Positions 52,103 through 60,845 are shown, numbered from the stretch's first letter. The stretch is 64,000 bases of DNA from Sediminibacterium sp. C3 (GCF_000508085.1 NZ_KI669560.1:1643228-1707227), one strand, 5' to 3'. Numbers and translations are program-made. The notes: generated by a model not told the origin, from the sequence alone.

Positions 52103-53776
52103 TTAATGTTTCTGCTTTTGGTTTAGTATAAATGTTTCTAGTTGCAAAAGCGTAAAGCTGCTTAAGTTTTGTAAAGGAGTTAATCCGGCTTTTTGTGCTA
52201 CTAGTACCCCATATTTACAATCTTTGAATCCATCAATGGTATGTGCATCGGGATTAATGGATATTAGTACATTTTTCTGAAGCGCCCTCCTGATCCATCG
52301 CCAATCCAGATCCAGTCTTCTTGGGTGTGCGTTCAATTCAATAACTACTCCATTGGCTGCACAGGCATCAATGATTCTCTCGTGATCAATTGGATAACCC
52401 GCTCTGCTCAATAGTAATCTTCCGGTAGGATGGCCCAGAATATTGGTATATTTATTCTCAATAGCTTTGATTACTCTGGCATTTGCCTTCTCTTCATTCA
52501 TTTTCAAATTAGAATGTACCGATGCAATCACTAAGTCGAACTGAGTAAGAATTTCATTTGGATAGTCTAAACCTCCGTCATTTAAAATATCACTTTCAAT
52601 GCTCTTGAATATTTTAAATGGTGCCAGTTGTTGATTCAGTTTTTCAATTTCCTGGTGTTGCTGCAAAACTCTTTCAATACTTAAACCATTTGCATAAAAT
52701 GCAGATTTAGAGTGATCAGAAATAACCAGGTATTCCAGGCCTTCTTTTATGGCAGCTTCTGCCATTTGCTGAATGGTGTTACCTCCGTCACTCCAGGTAC
52801 TATGGGAATGAATAATCCCTTTGATGTCCGATTCGGTAATGGTTGGCTTAATCTTGTTTTCCTTTGCCAGGTTTATGATTTCCGAATCTTCTCTCATACA
52901 AGCAGGAATGAATGGACAAGCAGCTTGTTCAAAAATGCTCTTTTCTTCAGCATAATTTTTGGTATCGTCCCAGCCATTTATTTTTGACCATTCTTTAAAA
53001 AACAATTCACTGCAGCTGGTTTTAAATAGGACAGTGGGGAGGGTTTGCTCATCTGCCAACCAGAACTGAAGTCGAATATTTTTTTCATTTCTGAAATTGA
53101 TTGAATGGTTGTTTTGCTTAACTACACTGAATCCAATATCCTGCAAAAAGGAACTAAGCGTTTCTGCTTTGGCATTGGTAACCCAATCAATGCTGTCAAT
53201 GATTTCCAATTGTCTTCTGAATTCTCCGGTAAGGATAAATTGGTAGGGAAGTGAAACAGAAAGCAATTTTTCTAATTCCATTTGAAATTCTTCTACCTGC
53301 TGGTATAAATAACGTCCCATGGAACCCATGTAAAATTCAATGGCTTCCTTGATATTTTGCTGTGTTTTTTCACCAAATCCCTTATACAAAGTCAGCCTGT
53401 TTTCATTACAGGCGTATAGTAATTCACCTAAGGTTTCTATTTCAAGTTCTTTCCAGATGGTGGCAATTTTTTTTGGTCCGATACCTTTAATGCTTAACAT
53501 TTCAAGTATACCCGGTGGCGTTTTCTGAACCATTTCATTCAAGGTAGCCAACTGTCCGGTATCTAAAATTTCCAGAATTCTTTTACCTGCGCTTTCACCA
53601 ATGCCTTTAATAGAAAAAATAGAATTGCGATCCATTTCTGCCAGTTGGGTTGGTAATTTATCTACGCTAAAAGCCGCTGCTGCATAGGATTTGGCTTTGA
53701 ATGCATTCTCACCATGTATGTCCATTAATTTAGCTAGTAAACTAAATTGAGCGGCTATTTCATCATTTGTTATCAT
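52103..53776 (-). CDS. PolX-like protein with degenerate polymerase site and intact PHP domain
   Basis: PolX combines a family X DNA polymerase with a C-terminal PHP 3'-5' exonuclease or AP-endonuclease. The 557-residue product has the helix-hairpin-helix domains (SIKGIGESAGKRI at 55-67 and SIKGIGPKKIA at 95-105). In the palm motif GEFRRQLEIIDSIDWV (184-199) the first catalytic Asp is Ser195 while Asp197 remains. The third Asp is replaced by Arg235 in my by-eye alignment to B. subtilis PolX. The PHP site is complete: His323, His325, Asp330, Asp354-His355, Glu394, His421, His449, Asp510 and His512. It therefore probably works as a DNA-binding nuclease rather than as a polymerase. Confidence 0.85.
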   Translation of the reverse strand: MITNDEIAAQFSLLAKLMDIHGENAFKAKSYAAAAFSVDKLPTQLAEMDRNSIFSIKGIGESAGKRILEILDTGQLATLNEMVQKTPPGILEMLSIKGIGPKKIATIWKELEIETLGELLYACNENRLTLYKGFGEKTQQNIKEAIEFYMGSMGRYLYQQVEEFQMELEKLLSVSLPYQFILTGEFRRQLEIIDSIDWVTNAKAETLSSFLQDIGFSVVKQNNHSINFRNEKNIRLQFWLADEQTLPTVLFKTSCSELFFKEWSKINGWDDTKNYAEEKSIFEQAACPFIPACMREDSEIINLAKENKIKPTITESDIKGIIHSHSTWSDGGNTIQQMAEAAIKEGLEYLVISDHSKSAFYANGLSIERVLQQHQEIEKLNQQLAPFKIFKSIESDILNDGGLDYPNEILTQFDLVIASVHSNLKMNEEKANARVIKAIENKYTNILGHPTGRLLLSRAGYPIDHERIIDACAANGVVIELNAHPRRLDLDWRWIRRALQKNVLISINPDAHTIDGFKDCKYGVLVAQKAGLTPLQNLSSFTLLQLETFILNQKQKH

Positions 53777-53809
53777 GCTTGGAAATTAGGAACAAGTAGG
53801 GGTTTATAC

Positions 53810-53840
53810 AAAAAAACCCGTTCCAAAATTGGAACGGGCC
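53810..53840 (-). terminator. Rho-independent terminator of the histone-H1-like gene
   Basis: A perfect 10-bp stem (53817-53826 with 53829-53838) is followed, on the minus strand, by a run of T. It lies about 40 bases past the stop of the repeat protein gene. Confidence 0.8.
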
Positions 53841-53875
53841 TTAAATCTATTTCTGCTTGAGAAATAAGAAGAAAA

Positions 53876-54103
53876 TTACTTCTTCTTAGCAGCTTTCTTA
53901 GGAGCAGCTTTCTTAGCAGCTTTCTTAGGAGCAGCTTTCTTAGCAGCAGCTTTTTTAGGAGCGGCTTTCTTTGCAGCAGCTTTCTTAGGAGCGGCTTTTT
54001 TAGCAGCAGCTTTTTTAGGAGCGGCTTTTTTTGCAGCGGCTTTTTTAGGAGCAGCTTTTTTTGCAGCGGCTTTTTTAGGAGCGGCTTTTTTTGCAGTTGC
54101 CAT
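53876..54103 (-). CDS. Histone H1-like Lys/Ala/Pro repeat protein
   Basis: The 75-residue product consists almost only of Lys, Ala and Pro. After MATA come five exact repeats of KKAAPKKAAA, two of KKAAPKKAA, and a final KKK. It resembles the C-terminal tail of eukaryotic histone H1 and of bacterial H1-like proteins (Chlamydia Hc1/Hc2, AlgP), which bind and compact DNA without sequence specificity. It has no globular domain. It is the third gene on the minus strand after rplU and rpmA, 74 bases from rpmA, and has its own terminator. No clear TAnnTTTG is seen upstream. Confidence 0.85.
   Translation of the reverse strand: MATAKKAAPKKAAAKKAAPKKAAAKKAAPKKAAAKKAAPKKAAAKKAAPKKAAAKKAAPKKAAKKAAPKKAAKKK
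53885..54091 (-). repeat. Tandem repeat of 30-bp units coding KKAAPKKAAA
   Basis: Five 30-bp units and two 27-bp units encode the repeat protein. Third codon positions vary between units, so the array is not a recent perfect expansion, but its length could still vary between strains. Confidence 0.8.
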
Positions 54104-54177
54104 GTTTTTTAGATTTAATGGTTAGTAAATAATACATTAAAAATAAAATTTGTATTTGGAACTACAAAAAAAATTTT

Positions 54178-54444
54178 TTATGCGGTTGCTTCCGCAGGTA
54201 AAACAGATACGGTTGTCTTGTCTGCTTTGCCCTTTTTGAATTCTACAATTCCATCAGTTAATGCAAATAAAGTGAAGTCTGTTCCAACTCCAACATTCTT
54301 ACCAGGATGGTATTGAGTTCCTCTTTGACGAATAATAATGTTACCGGATAGTGCAGGCTGACCACCATAGATTTTTACACCCAGGCGTTTGCTTTGTGAA
54401 TCACGACCGTTCTTAACACTACCTTCCCCTTTTTTGTGTGCCAT
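54178..54444 (-). CDS. rpmA: 50S ribosomal protein L27
   Basis: L27 is a 50S subunit protein whose amino-terminal tail reaches the peptidyl transferase centre. The 88-residue product begins [21 protein letters not shown], the mature bacterial form without the Firmicutes-type cleaved extension, and continues with [12 protein letters not shown]. It follows rplU by 47 bases on the same strand, the universal rplU-rpmA order. Confidence 0.98.
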   Translation of the reverse strand: MAHKKGEGSVKNGRDSQSKRLGVKIYGGQPALSGNIIIRQRGTQYHPGKNVGVGTDFTLFALTDGIVEFKKGKADKTTVSVLPAEATA

Positions 54445-54491
54445 AATTGTATGTTTTATAATATCGGTATTAACCGATAAAATGTTAATTA

Positions 54492-54797
54492 CTAAGCGAT
54501 GCTTTCAATTTTAATTCTGGTATAGTGCGTTCTATGACCATGCTTTTTACGAAATCCTTTTCTTCTTTTCATTTTAAAAGCAATGACTTTGTCGCCTTGA
54601 ACCAGGTCGCTAACGATTTCAGCTTTAACGGTTGCTTTAACAGCAGCACCTACTGAAATATTACCACCATTGTCAACGAACAGTACGTCGTTAAACTCTA
54701 CTTTGTCACCGGATTTACCCTGCAGGTGGGGAACATACAAGCTTTGACCTTCTTGTACTTTAAACTGTTGACCTGCGATTTTTACTATTGCTAACAT
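54492..54797 (-). CDS. rplU: 50S ribosomal protein L21
   Basis: L21 binds 23S rRNA in the large subunit. The 101-residue length is standard, with the start [17 protein letters not shown] and the C-terminal basic motif [15 protein letters not shown] that closes the family signature. It is the first gene of the rplU-rpmA operon. The promoter element at 54819-54826 leaves a leader of about 15 bases. That leader could form only a weak 4-bp hairpin (GTCC/GGAC), so autogenous leader control is not evident. Confidence 0.98.
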   Translation of the reverse strand: MLAIVKIAGQQFKVQEGQSLYVPHLQGKSGDKVEFNDVLFVDNGGNISVGAAVKATVKAEIVSDLVQGDKVIAFKMKRRKGFRKKHGHRTHYTRIKIESIA

Positions 54798-54818
54798 AGC
54801 TGTCCAAAATTAGGACGG

Positions 54819-54826
54819 CAAAGGTA
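54819..54826 (-). promoter_or_regulatory. Promoter of the rplU-rpmA operon
   Basis: The minus strand reads TACCTTTG, a full match, with TTTG about 21 bases upstream as a -33 element. Confidence 0.75.
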
Positions 54827-54892
54827 AGGTTTCCGCCCGATATAACACAAAGATTTTAGAAATAAATTATTGCAAAAATACGCCTTCTGCAC

Positions 54893-54922
54893 TTGAAACG
54901 GACTTGGATAAGCCTATTTTTG
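54893..54922 (+). promoter_or_regulatory. Promoter of the GH3 gene
   Basis: TTG at 54893-54895, a 19-base spacer and TATTTTTG at 54915-54922 form one of the best -33/-7 matches in the window. The leader is about 18 bases. Confidence 0.75.
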
Positions 54923-54946
54923 TTGCTTTGGGATCAATTTTAGCCT

Positions 54947-56443
54947 ATGAACTATAAGTCGCTGCTGGCAAAGCCCTTTGCCAATGTTATACATAATAGT
55001 ATCCGTAAAGGGATGATGCACGCGGTACAGCACCAGGAGCTTATTTTAAAAAACCTGGTTAAACAGGGGGCTAAAACCCAGTTTGGAAAGGATCACCACC
55101 TTTCCGCAGGTATGGATCACAAGGCTTTTTCTCAGGCTGTTCCCGTTCGGGATTACGAATTGATGAAACCTTATATAGAGCAAATTAAAGCCGGGAAGCC
55201 TAATATACTCTGGAAGGGGAAACCTATTTATTTTGCCAAAACCAGTGGAACTACCAGTGGGGTAAAATATATACCCATTACCAAGGATTCCATTCCCAAC
55301 CATATCCAAACAGCCAGAAATGCTTTGTTTTGTTATATGGCCGAAACCGGTAATACCGCTTTTGCCAATGGGAAAATGATTTTTTTAAGCGGGTCTCCGG
55401 TATTGGAAAGAACAGGGGATATACCCACTGGCAGGTTAAGTGGGATTGTAAATCACCATATTCCAGCCTATTTACGCTCTAATCAGTTGCCCAGTTTCGA
55501 GACCAATTGTATAGAAGACTGGGAAACCAAGCTGGATAAAATTGTGCAGGAAACCCTGAACAAGGACATGACATTGATCAGCGGTATACCTCCGTGGATG
55601 CAAATGTATTTTGACAGATTGATTGAGCGCACTGGCAAAAGAATTTCAGAGATATTCCCAAATTTCAGTGTTATGGTGCAGGGAGGAGTGAATTTTCAAC
55701 CTTACCGAGCCCGACTGATGGAGAGTATTGGGAAACAGGTGGATGCCATTGAATTGTTCCCAGCTAGCGAAGGTTTTTTTGCATTTCAGGATACCATGGA
55801 TCAGGAGGGGATGTTATTAAACACCAACAGTGGTATTTTCTTTGAATTTATACCGGCTGCAGAAATTTTTAATGAATCACCCACCCGCCTCAGTCTGAAC
55901 GACGTGAAACTGGGCGAGAACTATGCCTTAATTATTAACAGCAACGCAGGGTTGTGGGGTTATAATATAGGCGACACTATAAAATTCGTCAGTTTAAATC
56001 CCTACAGAATATTGGTTACCGGTAGAATAAAGCATTTTATATCAGCTTTTGGTGAACACGTAATTGGAGAAGAAGTGGAGGCTGCTTTGCAAATGGCATT
56101 GGAAAAGCATCCGGCAAAAATTACAGAGTTCACCGTAGCTCCTATGATTCAGCAAGGGGCGGGAAAGAGCTACCATGAATGGTATATTGAATTTGAAACC
56201 CCTCCTTCGGATATGGCTGCATTTGCTGCCTCTTTAAATGAAGGATTGAGCAATAAAAATGTGTATTACCAGGATTTGATGCAGGGTAATATTCTGTTGC
56301 CTCTGCAAATTAGACCTGTTCAAAAAAATGGGTTTATCCAATACATGAAACTCGAGGGCAAATTGGGAGGACAGAATAAAGTCCCCAGATTAAGTAATGA
56401 CCGGAAAATTGCAGAGGGGCTGCAGCAATTTCTGCATGCATAA
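54947..56443 (+). CDS. GH3 family acyl-adenylate/amido synthetase-like protein
   Basis: This 498-residue member of the GH3 family belongs to the ANL (firefly luciferase) superfamily. In plants these enzymes join amino acids to auxin or jasmonate by way of an acyl-adenylate. The ATP-binding loop reads FAKTSGTTSGVKYIP, followed by QGGVNFQPYR, ELFPASEGFFAFQ and the C-terminal hinge region around YRILVTGRIKHFI. Bacteroidota carry GH3 proteins widely, but the substrate is unknown and no pathway partner is adjacent. A conjugating or cofactor-ligase role is inference. Confidence 0.88.
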   Translation: MNYKSLLAKPFANVIHNSIRKGMMHAVQHQELILKNLVKQGAKTQFGKDHHLSAGMDHKAFSQAVPVRDYELMKPYIEQIKAGKPNILWKGKPIYFAKTSGTTSGVKYIPITKDSIPNHIQTARNALFCYMAETGNTAFANGKMIFLSGSPVLERTGDIPTGRLSGIVNHHIPAYLRSNQLPSFETNCIEDWETKLDKIVQETLNKDMTLISGIPPWMQMYFDRLIERTGKRISEIFPNFSVMVQGGVNFQPYRARLMESIGKQVDAIELFPASEGFFAFQDTMDQEGMLLNTNSGIFFEFIPAAEIFNESPTRLSLNDVKLGENYALIINSNAGLWGYNIGDTIKFVSLNPYRILVTGRIKHFISAFGEHVIGEEVEAALQMALEKHPAKITEFTVAPMIQQGAGKSYHEWYIEFETPPSDMAAFAASLNEGLSNKNVYYQDLMQGNILLPLQIRPVQKNGFIQYMKLEGKLGGQNKVPRLSNDRKIAEGLQQFLHA

Positions 56444-56506
56444 TCCAAGGGAGGAAAATTTTGCTATATATTGTGTAACTATGCCCATTCTTAAAGTTCA
56501 ACTATC

Positions 56507-57664
56507 ATGAGTCAAAAACGTATTGCCATATTTGGTTCTACCGGTTCAATTGGAACACAGGCGTTGGATGTAATAAAAGCGAATCCTGATTTGTTCAGTG
56601 CCGAAATTCTGACTGCTCAGAGCAACGATGAGCTTTTGATTAAACAGGCACTATTGTTTAATCCAAATATTGTTGTTATTGGAGATGAGAAAAAATACCA
56701 GAACGTTAAAGCGGCATTGGCTGCAACGGATATAAAAGTTTTTGCCGGAGAAGATGCATTGGCTGAAGCTGCATCGGTAGATTGTTACGATATGATGCTG
56801 GCTGCTATCGTTGGATATGCAGGACTAAAGCCTACCTTAAATGCCATTGAGTTGGGTAAGCCAATTGCTTTGGCCAACAAGGAAACGCTGGTAGTGGCCG
56901 GAGATCTGGTGATGCAGAAAGCAGCGGAGAAAAGAGTTGCAGTAATTCCGGTCGATAGCGAACACTCTGCTATATTTCAATGTCTGGTTGGTGAGGGAAG
57001 AAATAAAATTGAAAAAATTATTCTTACAGCAAGTGGCGGACCTTTCCTTGGTAAAAAGCCCAACTTTCTGGTGAATGTAAAAAGAGACCATGCGCTGCAA
57101 CATCCCAATTGGAGTATGGGGGCTAAAATTACTATTGACTCTGCAACCCTTATGAACAAGGGGCTGGAAATGATTGAGGCCAAATGGTTGTTCAACCTGG
57201 AAGCTCATCAGATTCAGGTGGTGATTCATCCACAGAGCATTATTCATAGCATGGTTCAATTTGAAGACGGAAGCATTAAATCGCAAATGGGTTTGCCCGA
57301 TATGAAATTGCCCATTCAATATGCACTGGCTTTTCCCCAGCGCATTCCAAATAATTTTCCGAGATACGATTTTAAAAAGCCATCTACGCTAACTTTTGAG
57401 GAGCCGGATATGAAAACTTTTCGGAATCTTGCGTTGGCCACAGATGCTTTGTATAAAGGGGGAAATACCGCTTGCGTAATGAATGCGGCCAATGAAATGG
57501 CGGTCTTTGCTTTTTTAAGGAACCGGATTGGATTTTTGGATATCACAGAAGTGGTTGAGCAAACCATGAATAAAATTCCATTCATTGAAAAGCCAAGTTT
57601 AACAGACTATTTTGACAGCGACGCAGAGGCACGTAACTTCGCCGCTTCCTTGTTACATATGTAA
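56507..57664 (+). CDS. dxr: 1-deoxy-D-xylulose 5-phosphate reductoisomerase
   Basis: Dxr is the second enzyme of the MEP pathway and converts DXP to MEP with NADPH and a divalent metal. The 385-residue length is standard. The N-terminal NADPH loop reads FGSTGSIGTQALDVI. The metal and substrate residues are in VDSEHSAIFQCL, and TASGGPF, SATLMNKGLEMIEA and HPQSIIHSMVQF follow. The C-terminal helical domain has NAANEMAVFAF. rseP follows after 33 bases, a neighbour order common in bacteria, so they are probably one operon. Confidence 0.97.
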   Translation: MSQKRIAIFGSTGSIGTQALDVIKANPDLFSAEILTAQSNDELLIKQALLFNPNIVVIGDEKKYQNVKAALAATDIKVFAGEDALAEAASVDCYDMMLAAIVGYAGLKPTLNAIELGKPIALANKETLVVAGDLVMQKAAEKRVAVIPVDSEHSAIFQCLVGEGRNKIEKIILTASGGPFLGKKPNFLVNVKRDHALQHPNWSMGAKITIDSATLMNKGLEMIEAKWLFNLEAHQIQVVIHPQSIIHSMVQFEDGSIKSQMGLPDMKLPIQYALAFPQRIPNNFPRYDFKKPSTLTFEEPDMKTFRNLALATDALYKGGNTACVMNAANEMAVFAFLRNRIGFLDITEVVEQTMNKIPFIEKPSLTDYFDSDAEARNFAASLLHM

Positions 57665-57697
57665 TTAAATGATTTAAATTAATAAAGAGGGGATTGT

Positions 57698-59047
57698 ATG
57701 AGTTTATTAGCTATTGACTGGGGTAGTGTAGGAGTAAAAGCCGGACAGTTTATTTTATCTTTTTCCATATTAGTGGTATTGCACGAATTAGGGCATTTTT
57801 TGCCTGCTAAATGGTTTGGCTGCCGGGTTGAAAAATTTTATTTATTCTTTGATCCTTGGTTCAGTTTGTTCAAGAAGAAGAAGGGTGAAACAGAATATGG
57901 CTTAGGCTGGATACCATTTGGTGGTTATGTGAAAATTGCCGGTATGATTGACGAGAGTATGGACAAGGAGCAAATGAAAAAGCCAGCTGAATCCTGGGAG
58001 TTCAGGTCCAAGCCAGCCTGGCAACGTTTGATTATTATGATTGGTGGAGTATTTGTAAATGTGGTATTGGCCATTGTTATTTTCATTGGTATTACCTGGT
58101 ATTGGGGGGATGAGCAATTGCCCACAAAGAATTTGACTTATGGTGTTCATGTGGATTCATTGGGTAAGAGCCTTGGATTGCAGGATGGCGATAATGTAAT
58201 AGCCATGGACGGTAAATCCATTGAAAATTTTGGTACCATTGAATCAGAGCTGGTACTTACCGAAGCAAAGTCTCTTACGGTAATGCGAAACGGAGAAAAA
58301 CTGGAAATCAAGGTTCCGGAGCAGTTCATGCAAAAAATAATCAAGGAGAAAAAGTTCAGCGGGATGTTGATTCCTCAGTACCCTGTAATTGTAGATTCTG
58401 TAAGCAATACCGCTGTATTTAATGCCGGCGAATTGAAAAAAGGAGATACCCTGATTGCAATTAATAACCAGGCTTTCAGGTATTACCATGAATTTGACGG
58501 TCTTAAGAAAAAAGCATCCAATCAGGTAGCGGTATTAACTGCTATTCGCGGAAAAGATACGGTACAAATTAAGGCATTGGTTAATGAAAAAGGGGCTATT
58601 GGCTTTTTTCAGAAAAGTCCGTTGGCGATATTAGGTACCGAGCATATACAATACGATTTGTGGGCATCTATTCCTATTGGTTTTAACCGTTGCTGGGAAA
58701 CCCTGGATCGTTATGTAACCGGTCTGAAGCAGCTATTTACAGGGAAGGTAAATGCAAGCGATTCTTTGGGCAGTGTGATTAGTATCGGTAATACATTCCC
58801 TGGTGTTTGGGATTGGGAACGATTCTGGTCTCTAACCGGTATTTTCTCTATTGTACTGGCGTTTATGAATATTCTGCCCATTCCGGCATTGGACGGAGGG
58901 CATGCATTATTTACCCTGTATGAAATGATTTCCGGCAGAAAACCTGGCGATAAGTTCATGGAATATGCCCAAATGGCAGGTATGATCCTGTTGATGGGAT
59001 TAATGGCATACGCTTTGGGGTTAGACTTCTGGCGTTTGTTCAAGTAA
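57698..59047 (+). CDS. rseP: Site-2 intramembrane zinc protease RseP
   Basis: RseP cuts transmembrane segments, for example of anti-sigma factors and signal peptides. The 449-residue product has zinc motif HELGH at residues 29-33 in the first helix. Two PDZ-like domains lie in the periplasm, near residues 135-215 and 215-300. The second active-site motif is PIPALDGGHALF near the C-terminus (LDG), and the last helix is at 425-445. No anti-sigma factor is nearby. It is probably co-transcribed with dxr, and the tmRNA gene follows with its own promoter. Confidence 0.95.
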   Translation: MSLLAIDWGSVGVKAGQFILSFSILVVLHELGHFLPAKWFGCRVEKFYLFFDPWFSLFKKKKGETEYGLGWIPFGGYVKIAGMIDESMDKEQMKKPAESWEFRSKPAWQRLIIMIGGVFVNVVLAIVIFIGITWYWGDEQLPTKNLTYGVHVDSLGKSLGLQDGDNVIAMDGKSIENFGTIESELVLTEAKSLTVMRNGEKLEIKVPEQFMQKIIKEKKFSGMLIPQYPVIVDSVSNTAVFNAGELKKGDTLIAINNQAFRYYHEFDGLKKKASNQVAVLTAIRGKDTVQIKALVNEKGAIGFFQKSPLAILGTEHIQYDLWASIPIGFNRCWETLDRYVTGLKQLFTGKVNASDSLGSVISIGNTFPGVWDWERFWSLTGIFSIVLAFMNILPIPALDGGHALFTLYEMISGRKPGDKFMEYAQMAGMILLMGLMAYALGLDFWRLFK

Positions 59048-59063
59048 TATTTGAATTTGCGCT

Positions 59064-59071
59064 TACCTTTG
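59064..59071 (+). promoter_or_regulatory. -7 promoter element of the tmRNA gene
   Basis: TACCTTTG is a full match, ending 16 bases before the first base of the mature tmRNA. That leaves room for a short 5' precursor removed by RNase P. Confidence 0.7.
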
Positions 59072-59087
59072 TAAACTTAACTTTCAC

Positions 59088-59456
59088 GGGGCCGTTTTGG
59101 TTTTGACAGCATATGTAACGGTTGGTGTAAGCATGCAGTGCGTTGGATAATTAGCACTTTAATCTGAATATTCAACCATTAATTGGCAATACACAGTATG
59201 CCATGGCTGCTTAATCAGTGATTAAGTAACCATTTGGGCCGCCGCACAGGTTCGCTTCTTTCCAGGTGCCGCCGCCGACTCAAAACAAAAGAAGATGCTG
59301 CAACAGTAGGCTGTGCCTGTTGAATAAGATGATCCAGCTAAGTAATGTATTGGTTTGTTCTTTTCCTGTGCATTGCCGACAATGAATAAAGAAATAAGCA
59401 TGTAGAAAGCTAATGGTCGCGATGTTTGGACACCGGTTCGAGTCCGGTCGGCTCCA
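59088..59456 (+). ncRNA. ssrA: Transfer-messenger RNA
   Basis: tmRNA rescues stalled ribosomes and tags the unfinished protein. The 5' end GGGGCCG (59088-59094), followed by TTTTGGTTTTGACAGC, pairs with CGGCTCC at 59449-59455 to form the alanine-tRNA-like acceptor stem, with one G-T pair. The T arm GGTTCGAGTCC is just upstream. The tag frame at 59185-59214 encodes GNTQYAMAA and then TAA; the alanine from the charged tmRNA would precede it. The AMAA/ALAA end is the usual protease signal. CCA is not encoded (the DNA reads ACAAA), so it must be added. The whole is about 369 bases, the one-piece form. Confidence 0.93.
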
Positions 59457-59459
59457 CAA

Positions 59460-59487
59460 AAAACCCCGAAGGAATTCGGGGTTTTTT
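59460..59487 (+). terminator. Rho-independent terminator of tmRNA
   Basis: A stem AAAACCCCGAA / TTCGGGGTTTT with a loop of GGAA is followed by more T residues, directly after the tmRNA 3' end. Confidence 0.85.
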
Positions 59488-59533
59488 ATTGGAATAAAAT
59501 TAGTATCATTCCCAGTATTATTAATTTTGCCGG

Positions 59534-60700
59534 TTAGTTCAATTGGCTCATTCTTTTTTGCCAGATTAAGTTTTCTAAAACGAGTAAATTGTTATAAGCA
59601 GGGCTGTAATAATAAAATGTACCCAGTTTAGATCTGGTTAAAAATTTCTTTACCTGATCCGGATAAATAGAACCCATATTGGCTATGAAAAATGAAAAAG
59701 TTTCGTCTTCTATTAGTTGGGTTAAATCCTGATCCGGGCCTATTGAAATTTCTGGAGGCTCAGCACCCCATTTTAGCAAGGAAGTACTCAATAATATCTG
59801 TTCCATAAATGAATTGGATTGATTAAAAAGAGTAGTAGCCTGCTTAATCAGTTGGGGTTTTAATGATTCCAATGAAGGAATGGGCTTTACAGACATTAAT
59901 CTTGCAAGATGGTATAGAACAATGGATGTTTTTGCATAATGATGAGAAATATAATTCGCATAGTCAATATGTTTATGGGTTTGAATAGCATTTTCTATCA
60001 AACCTAAACTGGCTGAATCTGCAGCAGTCCAATCCAGATTATATTTCTGAACAAAGTAAAGCACATTCATCAATACACTTATGTCGAACTCCGTAGGCAT
60101 TTTTTTGCCAAACCAGGTAGAATAGGCCCCCAGTTTCCTGTAATCTTTAAATGTATTTTTTACGGGATTGGAATGGTTGTTAACATGTTTTTGCATGAGC
60201 TCATGCACTAATCGGGCAATGGAATCATTGGCCTGCATTGCCATTAAAATGATTACCGTATCATCCATGTCATCGGGCAAGGACCTGCTTTTATCAAGAT
60301 GATTCAGCCAGCCTGCATTGGGGAAAATCTGTGGTGTATCTGTTGGCCAGAAATTATAAGTGGGATAATTGTTTTTTCTGTTTTTGAATTTTTCATAAAC
60401 AGAAAAGCTATTGCCTATAATCTGACTAGAAATTTTCTTTTGCTCTGCTGTTAAATCAGAATGAATGTCTTGTAAAGTAAATGAAACCAGGCCTGTAAAG
60501 AAAGGGTTGATATCTGCTTTAAATCTGTCTTTATTATGCGCATACATTCGATAGGATGGAATGGAACCTTTAGGGAAAATTATATCTTCTTTTGTTTGAA
60601 GAAAAGCAATTCTGTTAAGAAGTTGCAATATTGTCAGACTATCAGATGCAAAAGCAGATCGGGTTAAAAAAATAAAAATTAAGGTTATGATTGATTTCAT
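59534..60700 (-). CDS. Secreted protein with a DMDDT motif, possible alpha-toroid fold
   Basis: I do not recognise a characterised family. The roughly 388-residue precursor has a signal peptide (MKSIITLIFIFLTRSAFAS). The rest is mostly alpha helical. Residues 142-149 read PDDMDDTV, which has the form of the D-x-D-D-T motif of class II terpene cyclases and of related alpha/alpha-toroid proteins. Other landmarks are NFWPTD, TEFDISVLMNVLYF and TFYYYSPAYNN. A secreted location is odd for a terpene cyclase, so a toroid-fold protein with another role is more likely. The start at 60700 is chosen because the signal peptide begins there. It is divergent from the DUF2147 gene. Confidence 0.65.
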   Translation of the reverse strand: MKSIITLIFIFLTRSAFASDSLTILQLLNRIAFLQTKEDIIFPKGSIPSYRMYAHNKDRFKADINPFFTGLVSFTLQDIHSDLTAEQKKISSQIIGNSFSVYEKFKNRKNNYPTYNFWPTDTPQIFPNAGWLNHLDKSRSLPDDMDDTVIILMAMQANDSIARLVHELMQKHVNNHSNPVKNTFKDYRKLGAYSTWFGKKMPTEFDISVLMNVLYFVQKYNLDWTAADSASLGLIENAIQTHKHIDYANYISHHYAKTSIVLYHLARLMSVKPIPSLESLKPQLIKQATTLFNQSNSFMEQILLSTSLLKWGAEPPEISIGPDQDLTQLIEDETFSFFIANMGSIYPDQVKKFLTRSKLGTFYYYSPAYNNLLVLENLIWQKRMSQLN

Positions 60701-60715
60701 GAAGGATTCAAAAAC

Positions 60716-60723
60716 CAAATGTA
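60716..60723 (-). promoter_or_regulatory. -7 promoter element of the DMDDT protein gene
   Basis: The minus strand reads TACATTTG, a full match, 15 bases before the ATG at 60700. Confidence 0.6.
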
Positions 60724-60845
60724 TTAAAATGCCTGCATTTAATGATTTTACAACTCTCTTGTTTAAAAAAGTTCTCTATGAAGACCAAAACTTAAGGATA
60801 TTTATTTCAGATTTTATACTGATTAAACTTAAATTCTTTTGTTTT

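Noticed and set aside
53885..54091. CRISPR array or intergenic satellite
   Set aside because: The repeats are contiguous, without spacers, in frame, and encode the Lys/Ala/Pro protein.
54798..54818. L21 autoregulatory leader
   Set aside because: Only a 4-bp hairpin can form in the short leader, too weak to support the call.
56837..57319. 160-codon minus-strand ORF inside dxr
   Set aside because: Antisense shadow of a highly conserved gene; composition is implausible for a protein.
59534..60700. A working terpene cyclase
   Set aside because: The protein has a signal peptide and no QW repeats or neighbouring terpene genes; only the DMDDT motif supports it.
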